A DNA stretch of 22,864 nt, from positions 7,414-30,277 of the forward strand of contig DKQU01000033.1 in NCBI GenBank assembly GCA_002471865.1, written 5' to 3'. Below are positions 15,957 through 21,770 of the stretch, one piece after another. Under the pieces are notes generated by a model. The model searched no databases and was not told the origin of the DNA. It was given only the letters and a program-made list of their open reading frames with translations. The position numbers were made by a program, and so were the translations under genes. This DNA is from Fidelibacterota bacterium UBA7300 (GTDB lineage: Bacteria > Fidelibacterota > Marinisomatia > Marinisomatales > UBA2128). Position 1 is the stretch's first letter, and every line of letters starts with the position of its first letter.

Positions 15957-16336
15957 GTACCTACCACAGACCCGTGTCGAACACATTGTGGCTTAAGCGA
16001 AAACCATACATTTTATTCATGATTAGGGAGCTAACCAGTGTCTTCGTTGCGGGGTATTGTATTTTTCTACTGGTCTTGGTTTACAAACTAACACAAGGAG
16101 CCAACGCCTATGACAATTTCATGGCTGCTTTGAATTCACCCAGTAGTGTGGCGCTGCATCTTATCACGCTCGTTTTCGTACTCTACCACACCATTACTTG
16201 GTTTAACTTGACACCTAAGATTCTCGTGCTTTACAGAGGAGAAGAGCGGATTCCCCAATGGTTGGTGGCGGGGACATTTTACGCCGGGTGGGCTGTGGTT
16301 TCCGTTATTGTCGCCTGGCTGGTATTAACCGTGTAG
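15953..16336 (+). CDS. frdC: Fumarate reductase membrane anchor subunit C
   Basis: A 127-residue subunit with three membrane helices (about 25-46, 64-88, 104-126), similar to E. coli FrdC in length and pattern. Matching points are the basic N-terminus with RKPYILFMIREL, carrying the Glu (Glu26) that corresponds to the quinol-site FrdC Glu29 of E. coli. The second helix contains LITLVFVLYHTITWFNLTPK, like the E. coli LITL...HTKTWFELAPK segment. It anchors FrdAB to the inner membrane and forms the menaquinol site with FrdD. The start is the ATG of the ATGA overlap with frdB; an in-frame ATG five codons earlier, inside frdB, is less likely. Confidence 0.92.
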   Translation: MSTYHRPVSNTLWLKRKPYILFMIRELTSVFVAGYCIFLLVLVYKLTQGANAYDNFMAALNSPSSVALHLITLVFVLYHTITWFNLTPKILVLYRGEERIPQWLVAGTFYAGWAVVSVIVAWLVLTV

Positions 16337-16338
16337 AA

Positions 16339-16689
16339 ATGGCAAAGTCCAACGAACCGATCTGGTGGTCACTCTTCTCAGCCGGCGGCATGGTGGCAGC
16401 CATGGTACTCCCTATACTAATCGTAATCACGGGTATTCTAATACCATTTGATCTTGTGGGTGATAATCCTCTCAACTTTGAAAAAATTTATTCCGCTGTG
16501 TCCCACCTGCTCATCAAACTGATTCTTTTTGCCGTAATTTCACTGCCGCTTTTCCATTGGGCTCACCGCTTTCGCTTCACCCTTGTAGATGTCGGGCTGA
16601 AGTCCGTAAGCACACCTATTGCTATCCTTTGTTATGGGGGGGCGATTGCTGGAACAATCGTCGCAGCAGTTACTCTTTGGAATATTTAG
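16339..16689 (+). CDS. frdD: Fumarate reductase membrane anchor subunit D
   Basis: A 116-residue subunit with three membrane helices (about 19-38, 55-75, 92-114), corresponding to E. coli FrdD (119 residues). The start NEPIWWSLFSAGGMVAAM matches the E. coli EPVFWGLFGAGGM segment, and FHWAHRFR replaces its His-rich helix end. With FrdC it forms the quinone pocket; the E. coli-type enzyme lacks haem, and two small anchors without an obvious bis-His pattern fit that. I start it at ATG 16339, 2 nt after the frdC stop; the longer frame from 16258 would overlap frdC by 79 nt and add residues unlike the family. Last gene of the operon. Confidence 0.92.
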   Translation: MAKSNEPIWWSLFSAGGMVAAMVLPILIVITGILIPFDLVGDNPLNFEKIYSAVSHLLIKLILFAVISLPLFHWAHRFRFTLVDVGLKSVSTPIAILCYGGAIAGTIVAAVTLWNI

Positions 16690-16721
16690 TAGAGATTAAT
16701 TGGGGGTGTTTTTAGGAATGA

Positions 16722-17375
16722 TCATCCCTTGAGCTTAAAATTAACCGGAATAGAAATATATACACCCACCGGGCGGTCACGTTGCTGTGCAGGTTTGAAT
16801 CGCGTCTTTTTAATTGCAGCCATAGCGGCTTCGTTGAGGCCTGTGTTTGGAATCCCTTGTAGGACGCTCATTCCCTGAACACGACCTTTATCATCTATAA
16901 ATGCCTGAATAATAACCTTCCCTTCAATTCCAGCTTCTTGGGCTATTTCGGGATAAACAATATTTCTCTGTATTGCTCCATAACCGCCAACTGGCACCGG
17001 TGGATCATCATATGCAATAAATTTAACATTTGGCCCGGATGAGGGTGGTGGGGGTGGTGCGTCCCACTCGATAAAATCTTCAAAGTCTGTATCTTCTATT
17101 GTCACGTCATCCGCCAGATCTTCTCTATCTGATGCTACAGGAATAGACGGGCGGGCGGGTGGAGGGGGTTGCTCAAACTGTTCTGTTTGTGGAATATCCA
17201 CATCTAAATCGTCATCATTTCGCTGCGCACTGAGATCTATAAATTGATTTGCCACAAACCGGGGAAAGGCCAAAGAAAGCCCCACTAATAACAAAAGACT
17301 AAACAGAATAGAGCCGCGAACCATCACCGGATAACGATACTTAAGTGAAACTTTATAGTCCTTCCTGATAATCAC
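16722..17375 (-). CDS. tonB: TonB family energy-transducing protein
   Basis: A 217-residue TonB-like protein that links ExbB/ExbD in the inner membrane to outer-membrane receptors. One N-terminal helix (about 20-38) is followed by a periplasmic linker rich in acidic residues and proline (DDDLDVDIPQ, QPPPPARPS, APPPPPSS, about 52-119). The C-terminal TonB domain spans about 133-215 (GGYGAIQRNIVYPEIAQEAG, IEGKVIIQAFID, GLNEAAMAAIKKTRFKPA). The linker is unusually acidic where many TonB linkers alternate Pro-Glu/Pro-Lys. The GTG start overlaps the stop of the preceding exbD (GTGA), so it is coupled. Last gene of exbB-exbD-exbD-tonB, convergent with frdD. Confidence 0.9.
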   Translation of the reverse strand: MIIRKDYKVSLKYRYPVMVRGSILFSLLLLVGLSLAFPRFVANQFIDLSAQRNDDDLDVDIPQTEQFEQPPPPARPSIPVASDREDLADDVTIEDTDFEDFIEWDAPPPPPSSGPNVKFIAYDDPPVPVGGYGAIQRNIVYPEIAQEAGIEGKVIIQAFIDDKGRVQGMSVLQGIPNTGLNEAAMAAIKKTRFKPAQQRDRPVGVYISIPVNFKLKG

Positions 17376-17791
17376 GATTGGGGGGCCTTAGATTTAGAGG
17401 AATAGTTTACTTTAAGGGCATCTGCTTCCCGAAGTTCTGTGTGTATTTCGCTAATGAGTTCCATGGAAGCATCTTTATCTGCTTTCAGAGATATCACCAG
17501 CTTTGGGTCAGCTGTTCTTTTAATCCGCATAACACGATCAACATGCTCTTTTAATATGATCTTATCGTCAATTGAAATCAGCCCATCTTTAGAAACAAAA
17601 ACATGGGCTATGTGCCGCTTTGTTACCTCCAGTTTTTGAATTTTTTTTGCCTGAGGTAAGAACACATTCAACCCTTCATAAGTACGCAATACCGTGGTCA
17701 CCATAAAGAATATCAGTAACATAAAAATAATATCAGGCATGGAAGCCGTTGGTATCTCGGCTACAATTTTAGTTTTCTTCTTGAACTTCAT
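17372..17791 (-). CDS. exbD: ExbD/TolR family biopolymer transport protein (second paralogue)
   Basis: A 139-residue single-span inner-membrane protein that works with ExbB as a proton-driven stator. The basic cytoplasmic start (MKFKKKTKI) leads into EIPTASMPDIIFMLLIFFMV, with the conserved membrane Asp at residue 19. A periplasmic ExbD domain follows (VFVSKDGLISIDDK, PKLVISLKADKDASMELIS). Its ATG overlaps the stop of the first exbD (ATGA), and its own stop overlaps the tonB GTG. Two ExbDs in one operon may form a mixed pair around ExbB or serve different receptors; this is inference. Confidence 0.92.
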   Translation of the reverse strand: MKFKKKTKIVAEIPTASMPDIIFMLLIFFMVTTVLRTYEGLNVFLPQAKKIQKLEVTKRHIAHVFVSKDGLISIDDKIILKEHVDRVMRIKRTADPKLVISLKADKDASMELISEIHTELREADALKVNYSSKSKAPQS

Positions 17792-18180
17792 TTTTTCGTT
17801 TCAGCAATAGAAATTTTCTTTGCGTTCGCCAACTTTAATTGATCTAACACATCAATGTATGCTTGATACTTTGTGCTTGTGTGGGTTTTAACTGATATAA
17901 TCAATTTATCGTTTTCTGCTATCATTCTCATTACTTCTTTTTTAACATCATTAATATTAATCGGTTTCTTGTCTAGAAGAACATTTCCTTTGGCGTCCAC
18001 TAGTAAGTTTGCGATATTCTTTTTGGGGATTTCCTTGGTCTCGCCCATCGGCGGTAGGACAAGGTCTAATCCCTTGTCCATGTCAATCGTAGTAGTAACC
18101 AAGAAAAATATCAGGAGCAGGAAAGCTATGTCTGCCATGGAGGCAGTCGGTATCTCCCCCGGCTTGATGCGCTTCTTAAT
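17788..18180 (-). CDS. exbD: ExbD/TolR family biopolymer transport protein (first paralogue), apparent AUU start
   Basis: An ExbD-type protein whose first ATG (18136-18138) falls inside the essential motif and would remove the cytoplasmic N-terminus. The frame remains open upstream through residues KKRIKPGEIPTAS, which match the start of the neighbouring paralogue (EIPTASMPD), so the true protein begins further up. The stretch holds no ATG, GTG or TTG. The best start is ATT at 18178-18180, giving 130 residues. It lies 2 nt after the exbB stop, with an AGGA ribosome site 6 nt before it. The membrane Asp then sits at residue 17 (ASMADIAFLLLIFFLV). A single-base sequence error is the main alternative. 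The stop overlaps the next exbD start. Confidence 0.85.
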   Translation of the reverse strand: MKKRIKPGEIPTASMADIAFLLLIFFLVTTTIDMDKGLDLVLPPMGETKEIPKKNIANLLVDAKGNVLLDKKPININDVKKEVMRMIAENDKLIISVKTHTSTKYQAYIDVLDQLKLANAKKISIAETKK

Positions 18181-18182
18181 AA

Positions 18183-18872
18183 CTATTCCTTTTTAGGGGT
18201 AATTTTAGTCTTTCGCGTCGTCTTTTTTGGTGGCTTCTTGGGTTTGGCTGTTGACAACTTTCCAGATTGTTCTAGCTCAGCAAGCTCATCCAGAAGCACC
18301 ACAGAACTTTCCTCCATTTCCACTACAAGCTTATCTACTCGAGAAATAAGAAAGTTTTGGATCAACTGAATAATGATCGCCACAACAAGACCAAATAACG
18401 TAGTTAACAAGGCAACTGAAATACCTCCGGCAACTACAGATGGGGAAATTTCGTTGGCTGCCTTAATATCATCAAAAGCCTGGATCATACCATAAACCGT
18501 CCCAGTAAACCCAAGCATGGGAGCCAATGTTATAACCGTGCTTAACCAGACCATATTCTTTTCCAGAAATGCCATTTCAACGGCTCCGGCGCTCTCGATA
18601 CCTTTTTCCACCGCATCAATGCCCCGATGTGCCCGGGTTAGGCCGGCATGAAAGACCTCGGCAACGGGACCTGGGGTCTTGCTGCATACATTTACTGCGG
18701 CATCGTATCCTTCGTCATGAAGCGCGCCGCGAACGGAACCGAGAAACTTTCTGGTGTTGATAGATGCACTAAACAACGTAATAAGTCTCTCAACGCCAAA
18801 CCCCAACCCAAACAAAAGCAGAATAAGGATTGGCCACATGAAACTACCGCCTTGTAAGAAATATTGAACCAT
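18183..18872 (-). CDS. exbB: ExbB/TolQ/MotA family proton-channel protein
   Basis: A 229-residue inner-membrane protein forming the proton channel with ExbD to energise TonB. Three membrane helices are visible: about 12-31 (MWPILILLLFGLGFGVERL), about 106-128 (VWLSTVITLAPMLGFTGTVYGM, with the family GFTGTVxGM motif) and about 145-173 (VVAGGISVALLTTLFGLVVAI). The last 30 residues are a Lys/Thr/Pro-rich cytoplasmic tail (PKKPPKKTTRKTKITPKKE) that is not standard. ATG start with a strong AAGGAGA ribosome site 6 nt upstream and a plausible promoter. First gene of the exbB-exbD-exbD-tonB unit. Confidence 0.93.
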   Translation of the reverse strand: MVQYFLQGGSFMWPILILLLFGLGFGVERLITLFSASINTRKFLGSVRGALHDEGYDAAVNVCSKTPGPVAEVFHAGLTRAHRGIDAVEKGIESAGAVEMAFLEKNMVWLSTVITLAPMLGFTGTVYGMIQAFDDIKAANEISPSVVAGGISVALLTTLFGLVVAIIIQLIQNFLISRVDKLVVEMEESSVVLLDELAELEQSGKLSTAKPKKPPKKTTRKTKITPKKE

Positions 18873-18897
18873 CTTTTATCTCCTTCTAGCTATTTGC

Positions 18898-18926
18898 ATT
18901 TTAAAAGTGCTCACGAAGCTAATCAA
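18898..18926 (-). promoter_or_regulatory. Candidate sigma70-like promoter of the exbB-exbD-exbD-tonB operon
   Basis: On the minus strand, TTGATT (18921-18926), a 17-nt spacer, then TAAAAT (18898-18903). Expected transcript start near 18891, about 18 nt before the exbB ATG and upstream of its Shine-Dalgarno. Together with the terminator after ctpA this separates the two units. Confidence 0.5.
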
Positions 18927-18961
18927 AACCCTCTGTAAAGTCAACGAACCATTGCAACCCT

Positions 18962-18986
18962 AAAAACAGTTGATCATCCACTGTTT
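18962..18986 (-). terminator. Probable intrinsic terminator of ctpA
   Basis: On the minus strand, AAACAGT (18980-18986) and ACTGTTT (18964-18970) form a 7-bp stem with a 9-nt loop, followed by more T residues. The loop contains the ctpA stop codon. The stem is AT-rich, so strength is uncertain. Confidence 0.4.
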
Positions 18987-20572
18987 GTGGTTAAAAGCTT
19001 CTTTGCTCTTTCAAATAACTTTTGGGATTCAATTACCTGAGAATCACCGCTTACGAGTACCTGAAAATAGGTGCTCCTTCCCCAAATTGCTCCTCCAATC
19101 TCGGCTTTTAGCACAATCTTCAAATAAGGAACATCATTTTCTAGTTCTTCATTATTAATGGGGGGAGCTCCTTCTTGGATCGCATATTCAAAGAAGGAAG
19201 ATAGCTGATCTTCACTAATCTGGAAGTTTTTAATAAAGTCATTTGCTGATAACCAGTTACTTCTTATGGTGGGCGCTTTTTCAGTCCCCCAGTTAAATGT
19301 TATCCTCTTTTCGTTTCTTAGGAGTTTACTTACTTCGGGGGTTCTATTTTTGAGCGCAACAAAAACATCTGGTGTTATCCCCCCGCCACCATAGACTTCT
19401 CTGCCGCTTTTTGTTTGATAGCGGGGTCGATCAGCAATTAAAGAATCGAGTTTTTCTTCCCTATGTTCATCTGCAAGTTCACGATAATATTCGTGAGTGC
19501 CATCACCATAAGGTCTCTGAATTAGCCGCCCGCTAGGTGTATAGTACCGCCCGATAGTCACGCGAAGAGCTGAGTCGTCATTTAGAATCCATTGCTGCTG
19601 TACCAATCCTTTTCCGAAGCTGGTCTCTCCCACTATTAGGCCGCGGTCCAAATCCTGAATGGCACCGGCCACAATTTCACTTGCGCTTGCAGACCACCTA
19701 TCAATTAGAACTACTAGCGCATAATCATCACTCCCCTTTCGGGGAGAGGCTTTATAGGCCTTTCTGGATCTTGGGCGGCGTCCTTCTGTATACACTATTG
19801 TGTCCTTGGTTACAAAAAAGTTATCTGCGACATCCACTGCCTGTTCAAGATATCCGCCACTGTTAGTGCGAAGATCGAAGATGAGCTGTGTCATCCCTTC
19901 TCCTCTGAGCCGATTTAGTGCATTACTTACTTCCTTAGATGTGGTGGAAGAAAATCTGCGAAGCTGAATATAGCCGGTTTCATTGTCCAGCATAAATGAT
20001 GACGTAACGCTGTAAATAGGTATCTCGTCTCGGATAATCACCACTTCGAACGGTTTTTTATCAGCTATTCTGGAAACTTTAATATTTACACTGCTCCCCT
20101 TTGGGCCTCGTAATTTTTCAAACACTTCTTCCTTGGTAATCTTGTAGGCACTTTCGTGCTCAATTTCAATTATCTGGTCCCCCGGCTGAAGGCCTGCTCG
20201 ATCAGAGGGTGAACCGACAATAGGTGAGATGACAGTTATATATCCACCAAGAATATCGAACTCAATCCCAATTCCCTCAAACTTCCCGTGAAACTGTTCT
20301 GAGATGGTCTCTAGCTGTTTTTGGGGGATATAAGACGAGTGGGGATCGAGTTTTTCCAGCATACCATGGAAAGCGCCGTCAAGCACCTCATCCCAATCCA
20401 CTGGCTCTACATAATTCTCATTTACAATGGAAATGATTTGATTAAGGGTCTTGATCTTCTCATAAATATCGCCGGATCGGGTGGAAAGAGCGGGTACGAC
20501 AAAAGATGCCCCCACAAAAAATACAATCACGGTGGAAGTAAAAAAGATGAGCCGTTTTTTCAGTTGCGACAT
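18974..20572 (-). CDS. ctpA: C-terminal processing protease, S41 family (CtpA)
   Basis: A 532-residue envelope serine protease. An N-terminal hydrophobic segment (about 8-29) serves as membrane anchor or signal. The S41 N-terminal helical region follows (VNENYVEPVDWDEVLDGAFH), then a PDZ domain at about 98-182 (SPSDRAGLQPGDQIIEI). The protease core holds the Ser-Lys dyad: Ser296 in SASASEIVAGAIQD and Lys321 in GETSFGKGLVQQ, 25 residues apart as in E. coli Tsp. The LIFDLRTNSGGYL strand is also typical. A C-terminal extension of about 150 residues beyond the core is longer than in minimal CtpA proteins. It trims C-termini of periplasmic proteins; targets are unknown. ATG start, with TATATT close upstream and no Shine-Dalgarno. 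Confidence 0.93.
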   Translation of the reverse strand: MSQLKKRLIFFTSTVIVFFVGASFVVPALSTRSGDIYEKIKTLNQIISIVNENYVEPVDWDEVLDGAFHGMLEKLDPHSSYIPQKQLETISEQFHGKFEGIGIEFDILGGYITVISPIVGSPSDRAGLQPGDQIIEIEHESAYKITKEEVFEKLRGPKGSSVNIKVSRIADKKPFEVVIIRDEIPIYSVTSSFMLDNETGYIQLRRFSSTTSKEVSNALNRLRGEGMTQLIFDLRTNSGGYLEQAVDVADNFFVTKDTIVYTEGRRPRSRKAYKASPRKGSDDYALVVLIDRWSASASEIVAGAIQDLDRGLIVGETSFGKGLVQQQWILNDDSALRVTIGRYYTPSGRLIQRPYGDGTHEYYRELADEHREEKLDSLIADRPRYQTKSGREVYGGGGITPDVFVALKNRTPEVSKLLRNEKRITFNWGTEKAPTIRSNWLSANDFIKNFQISEDQLSSFFEYAIQEGAPPINNEELENDVPYLKIVLKAEIGGAIWGRSTYFQVLVSGDSQVIESQKLFERAKKLLTTNSG

Positions 20573-20636
20573 ATCCTAATATACTATTGTGAAAACGTGA
20601 TGCTTCCTAAACTATGAACAAAGCTATCGGTAACAG

Positions 20637-21560
20637 CTACAACCCAAAATATATCATTGCTCTGACAGCCAACCCATTGAAGGGCGTTGCCTGAGAATCG
20701 CTAATCTTCTCCAAATCATTAAGTATCCACTTACCCTGCTGAACTGAACCTAAGTTATAGCCCACCGTCATTTTGAGTCCCATCCTATCGAGGAATTGGA
20801 GCTTTACCCCGGCGTATGGCTGCATATTGAAGAACGACCCTTTCAATGATCTCATACTCGATCCGGTTGCAGAAGCTTCAAACTCTACCAAAGCGAAATC
20901 GTCTGTATCTATGGTTCCACTCGTGTCGAGGTCTCCAACAGCATAATAACCGTCCGGACCCAAAGAATACATATCTGTAAATTGGTCGCTCCAACCGCCG
21001 CCGCCTGAACTTTGAGTAATTTTCGCCGTTACACTTCCCAGTCCCATGAGTGCTCCGGCGTTAAGTTCTAATCCGCGTAAAACGGGAATTGTGTATTCAA
21101 CAATGGCCCCACTAAAAAGCAGTGTAAAAGAGACTTGCTTGTCTGGAACATCACCATCGTATGTTTGTATTGCCTCATCAAGATCAAACACTCCATCACT
21201 GTTTTGATCTAGGAATAGGGTTATTTCATTTCGATCGCCGATGGATGAATTCCCAACACCTGCATAACCGCCGATTCTCCATCTACCGGTAACTTGTGAA
21301 AATCCTTCACCTCCATACACCACAAAGGGAGTGCTAAAATCAGCTGTGTTAAAACCCATGCCAGTACTGTTGCCGGACGTATCTGTTACCGTCCCGAGCA
21401 ACTCGAACCCATCCAGTTTCCCCACATCTATGAACAGGAACATTTCGCTAAAGCCCACGCCACCGCCATAGTAAGGCTCTGATGGGTAAAAATCGTCTTG
21501 TGCCCAAAGGGCAAAAGGGATTAATATTGTTGCTAAAACAGTTTTTAAGAATTGGTACAC
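20637..21560 (-). CDS. Secreted, probably outer-membrane, protein with two EF-hand-like loops
   Basis: A 307-residue protein of unknown family. A Sec signal peptide covers residues 1-20 (FLKTVLATILIPFALWAQ). The rest alternates short amphipathic strands with Gly-rich turns, and ends in AVRAMIYFGL, like a beta-barrel outer-membrane protein. Two loops match calcium-site spacing: DQNSDGVFDLDE (118-129, a full EF-hand pattern) and DLDTSGTIDTDD (210-221, dockerin-like). Such loops between strands suggest calcium-dependent surface structure (inference). The start is GTG at 21558-21560 with an excellent TGGAGG ribosome site 6 nt before it and a promoter upstream. It lies 64 nt before ctpA in the same direction and is divergent from the VCBS-repeat gene. 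Confidence 0.78.
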   Translation of the reverse strand: MYQFLKTVLATILIPFALWAQDDFYPSEPYYGGGVGFSEMFLFIDVGKLDGFELLGTVTDTSGNSTGMGFNTADFSTPFVVYGGEGFSQVTGRWRIGGYAGVGNSSIGDRNEITLFLDQNSDGVFDLDEAIQTYDGDVPDKQVSFTLLFSGAIVEYTIPVLRGLELNAGALMGLGSVTAKITQSSGGGGWSDQFTDMYSLGPDGYYAVGDLDTSGTIDTDDFALVEFEASATGSSMRSLKGSFFNMQPYAGVKLQFLDRMGLKMTVGYNLGSVQQGKWILNDLEKISDSQATPFNGLAVRAMIYFGL

Positions 21561-21590
21561 TGTGTACCTCCAGTAGGATGGTTTCCATTA

Positions 21591-21619
21591 ATTTAATAGC
21601 TGATGGTTCTAACTGCCAA
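21591..21619 (-). promoter_or_regulatory. Candidate sigma70-like promoter of the EF-hand-loop protein gene
   Basis: On the minus strand, TTGGCA (21614-21619), a 17-nt spacer, then TTAAAT (21591-21596). The start would be near 21584, leaving a leader of about 24 nt that contains the TGGAGG ribosome site. The -35 box overlaps one arm of the 21617-21655 inverted repeat. Confidence 0.45.
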
Positions 21620-21655
21620 GCGAAATCCCGAAACATTGGCGTTGATTTTCGCTTG
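21617..21655. repeat. Perfect 9-bp inverted repeat in the divergent intergenic region
   Basis: CAAGCGAAA (21617-21625) and TTTCGCTTG (21647-21655) are perfect inverted arms around a 21-nt centre. One arm touches the -35 box of the minus-strand gene. It could be an operator for the divergent pair or the first stem of a leader RNA of the plus-strand gene. Confidence 0.5.
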
Positions 21656-21660
21656 ATTTT

Positions 21661-21711
21661 CCCAAGACCTCCGAATATATTTGCTCTGCTTGGGCGGCTT
21701 CCGGCCGTGAC
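21661..21711. repeat. Further hairpins in the same intergenic region
   Basis: CCCAAG (21661-21666) pairs with CTTGGG (21689-21694), and directly after it CGGC (21696-21699) pairs with GCCG around a TTCCG loop. A nearby ACCTC/GAGGT pair could close a larger fold. No known riboswitch core is recognised. The rest of the 210-bp gap (21561-21770) shows no gene. Confidence 0.35.
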
Positions 21712-21770
21712 TAAACCGAGGTAGGAATGACATCCAATTTTTTAACCATCGTTTTACAAACTGATTAAAC

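Noticed and set aside
16258..16338. Longer start for frdD inside frdC
   Set aside because: It adds 27 residues unlike FrdD; the ATG at 16339 directly after the frdC stop gives the expected length and N-terminus.
16714..16729. Near-perfect 16-bp palindrome AGGAATGATCATCCCT between frdD and tonB
   Set aside because: No T tract follows it on either strand, so I do not call it a terminator; it overlaps the tonB stop codon and may be chance.
21690..21745. Resemblance to the c-di-GMP-I (GEMM) riboswitch around GGCTTCCGGCC...CTAAACC
   Set aside because: The hallmark GACGCAAAGC segment and the tetraloop-receptor arrangement are absent on both strands, so only short GC-rich similarity remains.
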